DNA of 64,000 bases, taken from positions 597,203 to 661,202 of the forward strand of contig NMRA01000206.1 of assembly GCA_002633005.1 (NCBI GenBank). The letters run 5' to 3'. The notes under the pieces were generated by a model, which saw only the letters and a list, made by a program, of their open reading frames with translations, did no database searches and was not told where the DNA came from. Positions 48,501-55,269 of the stretch are shown here, piece by piece. This DNA comes from Phoronis australis (lineage: Eukaryota > Phoronida > Phoronidae). Both the position numbers and the translations under genes were made by a program. Within the stretch, counting starts at the first letter, position 1, and each line of letters begins with the position of its first letter.

Positions 48501-50540
48501 GTTTTATGAAACTCTGACCATGTTTAATTCGCCAATTAAACGCCCAATATAACTTGAATCCCTATTTCGTCATTTCCTGCCACGCACGCGTACATGTAGT
48601 CCTAACGGAGTGAGACCGGACGTACATGCAATACAAATTGAGTAAGGCCGGGCGTACACACAGTCCTATAATGGAGTTACTCCGGTTTAAGTGATACAGT
48701 AAACACTACTTCCTCTCTTAGCCCACAACAATAGTATATTGTAGTTCTTAATTCAATGTCGTGTCGAATATCCCACATGTCAATAACAACGCATTTTTAT
48801 GAATCTTGTGAATTCCAATGCAGCGTTACCTTGCGGAACTATGCATGCAGAAGCGTTGCAACGGAAAAAGAAACACGCTGAGCTTTTGGCAAACACGATA
48901 CAGGCAGCATACACGAACAATATCTGAGCAATTGAATATAATGATTCAAATGCTGTCTGTCAAAGGTCTTGCTCAATGTTGGGTTTACACTTTAAAGCCG
49001 GCTCGCATTGTCTAGTATCCGTTATACATTACTAATTTGGAACAAGTTGGTGGTTCGGTGGCGAGAAAACCGGATGACCAAGCTGGATCGGGAAGTTTTG
49101 AAGGAAAATTGATTGACATAGTGAAATACTGAGTGAAATAATGTAACCGTTGAGAAGTCTGGACAATTGCTACTTCTAACGACAGGCAATCTCCAACGAC
49201 ATTATTATCGTTAAATATATTCAAAACATGCATTTACTCCATGACTCGTGAGTACGCTGCTGAACATCATGTCAGACTTGTGAAATTTAGATGATTTACA
49301 AGTTCTTCATTTTGAAACTTGCGTCACCAAAACAACACTTAACGACAATAGTCATTCACAGTAGTGCCAGCTGTTGAACAACAGATCACCGTATCGCTAC
49401 TAAGCCTGGTGGCGAAATATTCAAAAGCGTCGGATAGGAAATAAAACGATCAAGATTTGCGCATAAGATTCGCGCAATAAGGCGGTGGCCGCATACATTT
49501 GTACATGTACATGTAAGTAACTAGTTCTGGAATTGAGGTCGTATATTTCTTAGTGTCCTGTGGTAAAGCGCCTATATAACCCGGGTGTTTCAGTTAAAGC
49601 AACACAATATTTGTTTTAAAATCGGAGTTAATTTTGGATATTTTTTAACTCACGAAGAAAGTTATCCGATACCATCTATACATCTCACTCGTAACCTATT
49701 CAATTTGGACGCTTTCGAGAGCGATTACGTATAATGCAAAAATGTTGTGCGCACTTTAATATTTTCTTCTTGTCATACACCTATTAACCTGAGCGCAGCA
49801 CAGTAATTAATAATTTATGTATCTCTGATGCTGCGCGTGTGACGAACCAAGGACGACAAAGCGCGCAAATTGACCTCTGAAATTCATCAAAAACAAATTT
49901 GCCGTTTGTTTCAAAACCGTCAAACCTGCGCACTAGTAGTTTATTACGGAAACTAATGTAAATTCCATCAGCCGGATACGTCATTATTTGTTTATCGTGG
50001 GTGTCGCTGACCCTGTTATCGTTTCAGCTACTACACGACGTCATCGTTACTGCACTCCTTCCCTATATACAATATTAGTTTCATACTCATCCAAAATGCC
50101 CTGTATAAATACATAGCAACTCGTCTTACCTTTTCTGGCTTCTTCATTATCTCGTCTTTTAAGAGACCAGGCACTCCTGATGACTTTGTTTGTGATGGCG
50201 TGCCAGATACGGGCACTGGGTAGGGGCTAGGACCAGGCTTGTGTTTGTTTTTCCCGCGTAGCTGAGCGACTGTGTTCTGCATCACAACGTCTCGCAAAGA
50301 TATAACGGCATTGATGAGTCTTTCAGAGGGGTCTATGTTAATCAGAGTCACATCTTTTCGACCGTTGCGGTCTTTACACTCATCCGAGCTGGGAGCGTCG
50401 TAAAAGTCTTCCAACTGAATATCGTAACATCCGTCGGAGTCCTCCGAAGGCGCATAGTGGTGGGGTGCATAAGTTTCTTGTATCAGAGCGTGCATTAACT
50501 CGCTTTGAATTAACTGACTTTGTTGGCCGGCCTCAAACAT
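12408..50540 (-). CDS. Cys-loop-less pentameric ligand-gated ion channel subunit
   Basis: Seven minus-strand exons join in phase 0 with GT-AG introns: 50540-50130, 22223-22095, 21312-21115, exon 4 (18705-18598 or 16636-16529), exon 5 (17973-17827 or 15934-15788), 13833-13678 and 12581-12408. They give 441 codons. The ligand-binding domain shows VLVEIRVVFLKVGEIDTL, QAKWREP, KFWNPLLYIDNIL and FLETLELNDFPLDVQDLTI. Then come M1 (RRPGFFYWNVFLVM into FFISALSF), M2 (NRLQLSFTLLLTCIAF), LPKISYLTYMDKY, M3 and M4. Both Cys-loop cysteines are replaced (Glu and Leu), the conserved M1 proline is absent, and the M3-M4 loop is about 13 residues. Members of this superfamily form plasma-membrane channels of five subunits opened by extracellular ligands. 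Ligand and ion selectivity cannot be read here: M2 has neither a clear cation-type Glu nor an anion-type PAR motif. The first in-frame ATG is at 50540, but upstream exons are possible. The 3' end is unresolved: read-through past the exon 7 donor would add VSSVMSLIK and a stop at 12378. Confidence 0.9.
12582..13677 (-). other. pLGIC intron 6
   Basis: Non-coding. A short palindrome 'cgacaaacaacacgttgtcg' lies at about 13433-13452. No other feature seen. Confidence 0.6.
13678..13833 (-). CDS. pLGIC exon 6 (end of M1 and M2 pore helix)
   Basis: 52 codons between acceptor tttttcag and donor ATG/gtaagt. FFISALSFATFSVQ completes M1, LPQNRLQLSFTLLLTCIAFK is the pore-lining M2, and INQSLPKISYLTYM is the conserved M2-M3 linker with its LP motif. 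Confidence 0.92.
13834..15152 (-). other. pLGIC intron 5, proximal part
   Basis: Overlapping open frames on both strands at 14100-14790 and 14850-15150 have no recognisable domain or splice support and look like chance frames. Nothing else identified. Confidence 0.45.
15153..15287 (+). repeat. MITE family A, copy 3
   Basis: Starts ATTCAGTAACGCTAGGACCT, ends ...GATATTGAAC, with interior 'acacggcaatatctcgcaaag'. Same orientation as copies 1 and 2. It lies in intron 5 of the channel gene. Confidence 0.75.
15788..15934 (-). CDS. pLGIC exon 5, copy 1
   Basis: 49 codons between acceptor aatttcag and donor ATG/gtgaga. WSLHEHVEVTRK...SVTCRAARRPGFFYWNVF covers the last beta strands of the ligand-binding domain and the start of M1, with the conserved RRP-Y-W-N pattern. 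The protein is identical to the copy at 17827-17973; three nucleotide changes are all synonymous. Confidence 0.9.
16529..16636 (-). CDS. pLGIC exon 4, copy 1
   Basis: 36 codons between acceptor gtttgctag and donor CAG/gtatgg. DLTITVTSERPDSEIDLTPD continues directly from the FPLDVQ of exon 3. The position that should hold the second Cys of the Cys-loop is Leu. One synonymous difference from 18598-18705. Confidence 0.9.
17374..17573. other. Spacer and scaffold gap between duplicated segments
   Basis: About 199 bp present only once, ending in a single N at 17573. Duplicate sequence starts immediately after the N, which marks a join of two contigs. Confidence 0.85.
17827..17973 (-). CDS. pLGIC exon 5, copy 2
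   Basis: Same 49 codons, acceptor and donor as copy 1. The changes in His, Pro and Phe codons are all silent. Confidence 0.9.
18598..18705 (-). CDS. pLGIC exon 4, copy 2
   Basis: Same 36 codons as 16529-16636 with one silent CTC/CTG change and intact splice sites. The closer copy to exon 3 and so the natural splice partner in the scaffold as drawn. Confidence 0.9.
19190..19475 (+). repeat. Dispersed retroelement-like 3' tail with terminal hairpin
   Basis: The last 200 bp or so ('taaatctctgtgtgagtgga' through 'ctttctgggt') match the duplicate at 17190-17373 and, inverted, 27841-28045. The end ACCCAGA...TCTGGGT can form a hairpin around a conserved loop (gcctcttgacgc). A short frame ending in NIKSLC precedes it. 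Probably the 3' end of a non-LTR or related retroelement; the family was not recognised. Confidence 0.55.
19476..21114 (-). other. pLGIC intron 3, distal part
   Basis: Open frames on both strands at 20524-20932 have no recognised domain. No splice-supported exon found. Confidence 0.45.
21115..21312 (-). CDS. pLGIC exon 3 (ligand-binding domain core)
   Basis: 66 codons between acceptor taacttccag and donor CAG/gtaacg. KFWNPLLYIDNIL matches the W-x-P-x-L-x-I-x-N signature of the family, and GIFLETLELNDFPLDVQ is the FPxDxQ signature. Glu stands where the first Cys-loop cysteine should be. Confidence 0.92.
21313..22094 (-). other. pLGIC intron 2
   Basis: Non-coding. An imperfect inverted repeat (gctccgtag... 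/ ...ctacggaag) occurs near 21770-21860. Confidence 0.5.
22095..22223 (-). CDS. pLGIC exon 2 (first strands of ligand-binding domain)
   Basis: 43 codons between acceptor tcttttgcag and donor GAG/gtaagt. VLVEIRVVFLKVGEIDTLKE followed by QAKWREPCLD: the typical first beta strands and W-R-D/E-x-x-L pattern of pLGIC ligand-binding domains. Confidence 0.92.
22224..23103 (-). other. pLGIC intron 1, distal end
   Basis: No additional exon recognised. Confidence 0.45.
23104..23172 (+). repeat. tRNA-derived pseudogene or SINE head
   Basis: Has a perfect T-arm (gtggg-TTCGAGT-cccac) with the Pol III B-box GGTTCGAGTCC, and pairing ends TGTGAC/GTCACA. The A-box and D-arm region is degenerate and no normal anticodon arm can be placed. 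A decayed tRNA-derived repeat is likely, not a working tRNA. Confidence 0.55.
23639..23765 (-). repeat. MITE family A, copy 4
   Basis: The best-preserved copy: terminal inverted repeats of about 28 bp (GTTCAGTAACGCTAGGACC at the left, GGTCCTAGCGTCTACTGAAC at the right). The interior 'attgccgtgtattttaaatg' is inverted relative to the other three copies. Confidence 0.82.
23766..24936. other. Intron 1 sequence; TA microsatellite
   Basis: No exon. A short (TA)n run lies at about 24651-24666. Confidence 0.45.
24937..25042. repeat. Two-copy 53-bp tandem repeat
   Basis: Two adjacent units beginning 'attgcttgatttgctca' and ending 'gtagaagagcgacggatc', with a few substitutions. Confidence 0.85.
25660..25817. 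repeat. Foldback (inverted-repeat) element
   Basis: A perfect 22-bp inverted pair (CATGAAGTAATATCC... / ...GGATATTACTTCATG) with a 17-nt spacer sits at the centre (about 25711-25771). Imperfect pairing extends outward through 'aaaacgtacc' and 'ggtacatttt' to 'ataaatac' and 'gtatttat'. Confidence 0.7.
25797..26405. repeat. Possible element with TTATCCCATACGCTT ends
   Basis: 'atttatcccatacgcttcaa' at about 25797 is inverted at 26385-26405 ('ttgaaagcgtatgggataaa'). This may be the terminal inverted repeat of a roughly 600-bp element next to or nested with the foldback above. No transposase seen. Confidence 0.35.
26667..26667. other. Scaffold gap placeholder (N)
   Basis: Single N inside intron 1. 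True gap length unknown. Confidence 0.8.
26973..27136 (+). repeat. Foldback module of composite element, copy 1
   Basis: Arms of about 68 nt: ATAGATTATTACATG...CGTTATCCC...GAATTAT and its imperfect inverse, ending CATGTAATAATCTAT, around a GC-rich loop (gcccgaggggcgttagcccc). A second copy at 39847-39977 abuts the same neighbouring unit. Confidence 0.8.
27681..27757 (+). repeat. tRNA-like region with A and B boxes
   Basis: A-box-like TGGTGTAGTGGTTA, then B-box GGGTTCGACCCC, spaced as in a tRNA gene. Acceptor-stem pairing is poor. Inside a repeat shared with 39301-39372, so this is a Pol III promoter of a repeat, not a tRNA gene. Confidence 0.65.
27765..27786. repeat. Perfect 22-bp palindrome
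   Basis: GTTATCTCACT followed by its exact inverse. The same place in the 39.2 kb copy has one changed base. Confidence 0.85.
27841..28045 (-). repeat. Dispersed retroelement-like 3' tail, inverted copy
   Basis: Reverse complement of the tail at 19250-19475, including the terminal hairpin (acccagaaagcgccaagagg ... atctgggct). It lies directly between two copies of the composite element. Confidence 0.65.
28046..28620 (+). mobile_element. Composite element, truncated copy 3
   Basis: The left foldback arm (atagattattacatg...gtggattttgggg) is fused directly to 'agaaacattgcaatgaatcg', so the right arm and TTATACCACA end are deleted. The copy stops near 'ttgttgcgcgcgcac', before the tRNA-like region. 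Confidence 0.72.
28621..29723. other. Intron 1 sequence, no feature
   Basis: Open frames at 28700-29320 lack domain or splice support. Confidence 0.4.
29724..29989. repeat. 38-bp minisatellite, seven units
   Basis: Seven consecutive units of the form GGTGAGGTATTCTATAAATAG + ctttggatgactcctgc, with a few substitutions per unit. 38 is not a multiple of 3, so it does not encode a periodic protein. It directly abuts the 3' end of the LINE endonuclease remnant. Confidence 0.95.
29990..31090 (-). mobile_element. LINE endonuclease/linker remnant
   Basis: Minus-strand apurinic-type endonuclease of a non-LTR retrotransposon. The intact segment (30756 to about 29990) has VVVNGDFDARNSSWYS (GDFNAR-type catalytic motif), HSCLDLCIANN and IGNSDHRVI (SDH catalytic motif), then a Lys/Asn-rich linker (WNYNLINMDELRTD...NKRNKLNRSFRK). 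Upstream, 30757-31090 keeps endonuclease coding (CWIELYANHKKIRYVFS) with frameshifts and stops. No RT domain follows; the coding stops at the minisatellite. Dead fragment. Confidence 0.82.
31091..34671. other. Intron 1 sequence, no feature
   Basis: Short unsupported frames only. Confidence 0.4.
34672..34985. repeat. Degenerate tandem repeat
   Basis: Three spaced copies of 'gttagaagcaagcaaccatgctcaaat'-like text (about 34675, 34830, 34950) alternate with 'catggtaaccaggtattttc'-like text, for a period of roughly 120-155 bp. Confidence 0.5.
34986..37666. other. Intron 1 sequence, no feature
   Basis: AT-rich; no recognised family. Confidence 0.4.
37667..38025. repeat. Two-unit degenerate duplication
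   Basis: 'gactgatctgcgattatta...tttaatttgaattttattattc...aactttaa' (37679-37842) recurs as 'atctgatccgcgattattg...' to 'aactttaa' (about 37859-38022). Confidence 0.6.
38026..39211. other. Intron 1 sequence, no feature
   Basis: No exon. 'ggtctaatctttt' near 38590 resembles the ends of the 40.7 kb foldback. Confidence 0.35.
39212..39846 (-). mobile_element. Composite element unit with tRNA-like core, copy 2
   Basis: Reverse-oriented counterpart of 27137-27830: inverted TTATACCACA/TGTGGTATAA ends, tRNA-like region at 39301-39372 with B-box text 'gagttcgaaacc' on the minus strand, and the same leader next to the foldback. Differences are spread evenly, so the copies are not recent. Confidence 0.72.
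39847..39977 (-). repeat. Foldback module of composite element, copy 2
   Basis: ATAGATTATTACATG...CATGTAATAATCTAT, with arms meeting at 'gagaattattctccac'. It abuts the unit at 39846 exactly as copy 1 does at 27136/27137. Confidence 0.8.
40042..40120. repeat. Partial 46-bp tandem repeat
   Basis: 'acgtctgacgtaagtcttac...' (40042-40087) is followed by a second, shorter unit. Rich in TGACGTAA-like text. Confidence 0.8.
40703..41106. mobile_element. Foldback element
   Basis: Arms of about 100 nt: left 'ggggtctaatctttg...gtcattttct...gactcgagatacgtg', right (inverted) 'cacgtatcttgagttcgcac...aaaatgac...aaccccgag'. No coding capacity. Confidence 0.65.
41107..43477. other. Intron 1 sequence, no feature
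   Basis: Short unsupported frames at 41492-42669. Confidence 0.4.
43478..43544. repeat. GC-rich hairpin (small MITE-like)
   Basis: Perfect 13-bp inverted pair CATGGGCGGCGCA / TGCGCCGCCCATG with a 41-nt spacer that itself has ggagg...cctcc pairing. Probably the ends of a very small foldback element. Confidence 0.7.
44119..44140. other. Poly-G run ending in scaffold gap N
   Basis: An uninterrupted G run ending in N at 44140. Likely a sequencing or assembly artefact; the flanks may not be truly adjacent. Confidence 0.85.
44141..46719. other. Intron 1 sequence, low-complexity patch
   Basis: A GATGAT-like low-complexity stretch spans about 44530-44635. Otherwise no supported feature. Confidence 0.4.
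46720..47230 (-). mobile_element. Penelope-like element terminus, inverted arm
   Basis: Minus-strand copy containing, in order: the end of the PLE protein (IFRLKILESLLISHEKPVLN...YRTLALFR, stop at 47112-47114), a pLTR-like segment with a hammerhead core (46958-47019), then the start of a new frame (IATVFICLFVMSLGVLLHTC, EERRLFRNYE, KLANKETSRIFNEV). About 46790-47215 is an inverted copy of 47550-47950. The protein end matches the region after the GIY-YIG nuclease of PLEs; calling it PLE is family knowledge plus inference. Confidence 0.7.
46958..47019 (-). ncRNA. Hammerhead ribozyme motif, arm 1
   Basis: Read on the minus strand: GCUAU GUA, a loop-out, then CUGAUGA, U, stem II GUGAC-UGCAU-GUCAC, GAAA, U, AUAGC. 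The invariant CUGAUGA and GAAA flank a perfect 5-bp stem II, and GCUAU can pair with AUAGC as stem III with a GUA cleavage triplet. Stem I is weak. Hammerheads are known in PLE terminal repeats. Confidence 0.7.
47274..47990 (+). mobile_element. Penelope-like element 3' part and terminus
   Basis: Plus-strand PLE remnant. 47274-47477 holds RLRSVAKCNVVYQFTC, the start of a GIY-YIG nuclease domain, with the expected YIGxT segment decayed and the frame later broken. 'ttttgcaatcgctattgatc' and the C-terminal segment follow, then the terminal segment shared inverted with the left arm. It ends in a frame with KLANKKSSRFFNEVCVNEGLLPNYSD, which resembles the N-terminus of PLE proteins. The reverse transcriptase domain is absent. 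Confidence 0.68.
47732..47793 (+). ncRNA. Hammerhead ribozyme motif, arm 2
   Basis: GUUAU, loop-out, CUGAUGA (47761-47767), U, GUGAC-AUGCA-GUCAC, GAAA (47784-47787), U, AUAGC. Stem II is identical to arm 1 while the loop differs; stem III keeps pairing through a U-G wobble. The expected cleavage triplet reads GCA instead of GUA, so this copy may be inactive. Confidence 0.62.
47991..50129. other. Intron 1 sequence, no feature
   Basis: No exon recognised between the PLE and pLGIC exon 1. Confidence 0.4.
50130..50540 (-). CDS. pLGIC exon 1 (N-terminal region)
   Basis: 137 codons from the first in-frame ATG at 50540 to donor AAG/gtaaga. The frame is open upstream to a TAA just beyond 50610, so a splice acceptor (tgtctgcag at about 50600) and an earlier exon remain possible. 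The sequence is MFEAGQQSQ..., an acidic patch SEDSDGCYDIQLEDFYDAP, a helical LINAVISLRDVV, and a Lys/Pro-rich tail (GKNKHKPGPSPYPVPV...KKPEK) leading straight into VLVEIRVVF of exon 2. No hydrophobic signal sequence is visible. The link to exon 2, 27.9 kb away, rests on phase and order. Confidence 0.7.
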
Positions 50541-50609
50541 GAGATGGTGAGCGATGATCAAGTTCGACTGAGAATTCCGGCTGATGGCACTGACTGCTGC
50601 AGACACTGT

Positions 50610-51649
50610 ACACGTCTTTTACTGTACTATTTTTGTTGCGTATGTTGACCTGCGCATGCTCGAATTAGCCCATAATAGCTTCTCGATCACTAGCACTGTT
50701 CCGTTGAAATGTTGTCAGAGTCAGCTGATTCGTGGCCTAATGCTCTTAAGGATGACATGAAGCAAGTTAATGACCCTGGTGTTTCTTATTACTAGACAAC
50801 TTTAACACGTTAACTAAACATTTCTCTAATTCTAAGTGATATGTGCATCAACGTAGTCTTCGATCTTCTGATATCGTGATTCGGTCCAGAGATTTACCGC
50901 TGTTCTCACAACCGATGTAGGGTTGTGTTGCACACTGTTAATAGCTCGTTATTTCAAGCTCATTTAGTGTGAAGCCCATAATTTCACGTTATACCGACGC
51001 TGCAATATCTAAATGCATCTCATAGTCCGGAATTAGGCCATCTTAAGAACATAACGTAAGATATCCAAACTTGAGTAGTTTCACCTGTTTAATTATATGT
51101 CTATAGTTAACCGGGGCTAACGTAACATATATCCAGAACTCTTCGGAAGATACACGGAGAAATTTGTTAACGAGCCCGTACAGATTTCGTAACGATAACT
51201 CCGTTCACCATAACGATCTGTTCTAAATATGCCCCGGTGAACTGTGCTGATCGGCTACTGCACTCAAATGCACTTTTATGCCCAGTTCTGTACAGGCAGT
51301 GAGTGGGGGGGAGGGATTACGCAACTGTAATGCACGTTAAGTTATGTCTTGAAAGTTATGTGGGGCGTCTTGAAAAATTCCAATGGCTATGAACCTCGGA
51401 ACATAAAATTCCAGAAATGGTTGATCGGTTTCATATCACGTATCAGGTATCACGTTTCAAGCACTGTTCTCCATGACGCTGTTAGGAAGTGCTCTTAAAA
51501 TATTCTACTTATGCATTATGGGCTATCAAAAATGGGACTTTCACTAATTTTAATTGCATTAAAAAGAAAACGAAATAATAATTTTGAAAAGTATAACAGA
51601 ATTTGTGAGATTCCATCTTGAAGATTTATAACAAACCAAATTTGGTCAT
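50610..51649. other. Upstream of pLGIC exon 1; no promoter recognised
   Basis: AT-rich sequence. No TATA box or CpG cluster stands out. Confidence 0.4.
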
Positions 51650-53100
51650 GTTTTTTTCTTCTTTATGTTTGTTTGAGTACAACCATAATTTACATCAAAG
51701 TAACACGTAACGAGATAACAATCGTATAATACAGTTAGAAAAAACAACAAAGACAACAAATATGTCATTCACGCCACATGGAAACCTCACACTCGAACTG
51801 TGGTCAGATAGGAGACCTTTTAGCTAAAGAATGAAGACGACCTATTATAAAATTCAATAAATTTACGGTTTTTATAAAAAAAACTAATTTTTCAACTTTA
51901 AAATAATCTAGAATTTTTATTCTAGTCAATCTAAACTGGGGAGTAAATTCTTTAGACAGGATTCGTAGATTTTCCTACCATTTTGCCCTGGGGAAATATT
52001 TGAGTGGTTTTCCGCCTGCTTTCAGATTTTGATTTTTTTATAGTAACCGTTAATTAAGTGAGTGTAAGTCTTAAATTTAAATACTCAATAAATAAGACCT
52101 TTTTTTTCAAATCCTTAAAAGGGATTGAGGAAACATGACAAACTAACAAACACAATAATAATTAACAAGAAACAATTTTGTTATAGATTTTACAATTCCA
52201 TAAAACTCACAAAAGTTTTATCAGACAGAAATTCACCACCCTCTACAAGATCATATACCTAGATGACTCCTGTCTCATACCATCGTTTGAAACAAGTAAC
52301 ATTGCACCCAAAAGGAAATTGTGGGTTATACCATAACGGCTCAGACACAATACCACGTCTTTCGGATTTGATTTTGGAGATAACCTCACAGGCGTGTAGG
52401 AACACCTCCTTCCAAAAGAGGATACTTACCTTTTTTCGCAGGAAATATGAAAATGGAAATACCAAAGTGCAACAAATTGCGTGTCTTCAAAAATTGATTT
52501 AAAAAAACAAGTCGTTGCCACGATCTTTCTTTGTTAAGAATTATTTTTGGTCCATGAAAACTTTGAAGTCTTAAGGAAGGAAACAACACGTAATTACATT
52601 TTACAACCTTTAATTGAGAAATCCCGTACCATTTTTGTTATTTTATTCTATAAATCTTACCTTGCCAAATAACATCGAAAAATATTTTTCTATTTTTTAT
52701 TGTTTTCGATGATAGTGACGGGATAGAAATAAAATGAACAAATGATTTCAACACAGCTATTCTACCAAAAGTTGTTAAATGTCTTTTTGACCACACCATT
52801 AAATCAAAAGCTCCGTCTAAAATGTCCGAAACAGTTAAACTGAACTTTTGTCCTACTACAGAAAAATGAGATTTAGAACAAATAAGGTCAGTGTCTGGCT
52901 GTAAGCGATCGTGGCTGAAACGTTTACTATCAACCCAGACACAGATTTTTTTCTACACTGGATTTTAAACCAAAGTATTTAAAGAATTGGTCCGACAACT
53001 TCATTAGATTTTTTGGACTCGTCGGAGCCATCAAGTATCAAAATCGTATCATCAGCATATTGAGCAATTTTGCATTTCTGTACTGTCATATAATTTTATA
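51650..53100 (-). mobile_element. LINE 3' fragment (L1/Tx1-like RT C-terminus)
   Basis: Degenerate minus-strand RT. The catalytic motif C reads QYADDTILILDGS (YADD at about 53045-53059). After frameshifts come FWKEVFLHACEVISKIK and SEPLWYNPQF...CFKRWYETGV (52465-52259), the usual C-terminal segment of L1/Tx1-type LINEs. Stops and frameshifts make it dead. The 3' boundary is approximate. Confidence 0.72.
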
Positions 53101-54490
53101 CTTTTGCTTCCATCATTTAGTCGAAATCACAAGGCTAAAATTTTTGCCCTCAGGATGAATATCATACAGTGATATTGGTCACATTTGCGGCAATTTCGTC
53201 CCATAATGAAGTATTCTGAATAAGCACATGTTGTAAGACACAGAGCCTAGATCCCTTATTTAAGCTTTGCCATGTTACTGATACCGTTGTGTTGGTATGA
53301 ATGTACTTTTCTTTTTTTGATAAACGTTTCTAAAACGACATAGTCACGTGACCCAATTATTGGCAGAGTGTTATTACCCTCCCTGTGTGCTGCTAGACGG
53401 TAGCCAGCGTGCTAGTTAGCACGCAGGGAACCAGGAAGGTTATTTCCGGGAGTTGTTGAAAAGGTCCTACATAAACTTTAATAATTCATGACTACATTTT
53501 TTTTTCGACGTGCACGGATCGCGACAGACGGAAGACGACAGTTTGAAATGTACAGTTTCAGGAACACACAATCAGTTTTCGATTTTCGGTATTAACTTTA
53601 GATACTCAATCAGTGTTCTGAAACAGCGCCATCTATACTGAAAAGTGGACCTACCTTTTGTAGCACTTTGAAAGATGGTATTTTCACCCCAGTTGACTAT
53701 TCTAACTGCGCTCTTGCCGCCTGTTGCAGATTCACAAAACTAAAGCGAAGCAATTTGTGAAGTATTATGTGAAAATATATTAAAGTTGCAAGAAGTACAC
53801 ACAAAAGTGAATGTAACCAGCTACATATCTAGCAGGGGCCAAAACAGGAAAGACACAGAGCAAAATAAACAAATAATTTAATTTATACATTTTCATCATA
53901 GGTAATTAATAACATTTCAATTTTTACTAACTTTTGGATTACATCTGAATTTCGGTGCGTTAAATACATTCCTTAGACTTGAATACAGTGTTCAAATACA
54001 TACAAAACGAAACTCGTCATCTATATTTTTTCTCAGAGCAAAATGGATAAAGCCGAAACTGTAGGTGAATATGAGTGCTTCGCCCAGACTCTAATTTATG
54101 ATTTTATAAACTGAGTCGTGTCATAGCGCAAATTAGATGGTAAATCCAATGCCAAATCACCCTCAAATAAAATCTAATTTGATGATAGTCTATGTATCAA
54201 GCGTTGTACTATTACTAATATCCGATTGTTATTCTTGCAAATAACAGTCCTTATAAGTTATGTAGGACTTTAGAAAAGTTCCAGTTTTGGCCAACTTCGG
54301 AACATCATATCTCAGAAATGGCTGATTGAATTCAAATGAAGTTTTCAGATGCAATGCTTTATATACTGTAAGCGGGGATACACATGTATTTAAATTAGTG
54401 TCATTTTGATGAAAAAGGTTTAAAGTTGCATAAAACGAAAGCGACAATATAATTTAGAAAACTGTAGCGGGGCTTTTGAGATTTTATCTT
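53101..54490. other. No feature recognised
   Basis: No coding or family signal apart from 'gtgctagttagcac', a short palindrome near 53410. Confidence 0.35.
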
Positions 54491-54650
54491 GGCGGATCCA
54501 GGATTTTGAGTTAGGGGGGCCAGGGCAGAGTATTAGCCAGAATTTTGCCTGTCAGACATTCGCGGCACCCCCGTACTGCCAAATGGAATCTGGGAGAACT
54601 TTAGGTGAGGGGGGCATGGCCCCCTTGGCCCCCCATTAAATTCGCCACTG
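54491..54650. mobile_element. hAT-like MITE
   Basis: Begins GGCGGATCCAGGATTTT and ends ATTAAATTCGCCACTG. The right end inverted is CAGTGGCGAATTTAATGGGG, the CAGTGGCGGATCC-type terminus seen in many hAT elements, with subterminal runs of G and C. The first bases of the left end appear lost and no 8-bp duplication is clear. Confidence 0.5.
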
Positions 54651-55269
54651 ATATAATTCGAAGTTTGATCCTGCTGGTTTGCTAAATGTCGATGAGGCAC
54701 TACATAACCATAATCATTTTTGTCACAGTCAACACCATGATGGAACCACACCATTCAAAAACATGACGGCACAGTGACAATCTAATTGCTGCACCCATGC
54801 AATCTTAGTACAAACATCCAGCTCGAATAGCATGTTATACACAGCTTTACGAAATCTTATATGAGGTAACGCGACCAGTTATAATCAATATTTTGTACAT
54901 ATTACGTCACGCTTGATAAACAATAGCAATCCATCACACTATCAAAAGACAGCACTGATGTTCGTTGAACTACCAACACCTAAAATTTGTTTGCGGAAGT
55001 CCTAGTGAATCTTTTCTATACATGTACACTCTTTGAAACCGCAAATTTCGGCACTATATCTCAGTATAGAGGAAAAAATATTTGATCAAAAAATTTCAAA
55101 AGCATTAGACAGCAGCAGGCGGTCACAAGCATATGTAGGTTTATTCAGTATCAATAATGTCTGTTGAGCTAGGGTTCAATTGACTTGAAACCATGGCAAT
55201 TTTGGTCTCAAACATTCACCGAGATATTTGTTGCAGGATAGCTTTGGCAAAGTTAATCGTCATGCCTCA
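54651..55269. other. No feature recognised
   Basis: No supported exon or repeat. Confidence 0.35.

Noticed and set aside
50031-50129. C-terminal extension VRRVAMYLYRAFWMSMKLIL of exon 1 read as protein
   Set aside because: It lies after a consensus donor (AAG/gtaaga), and exon 2 continues the channel domain in phase; this is intron.
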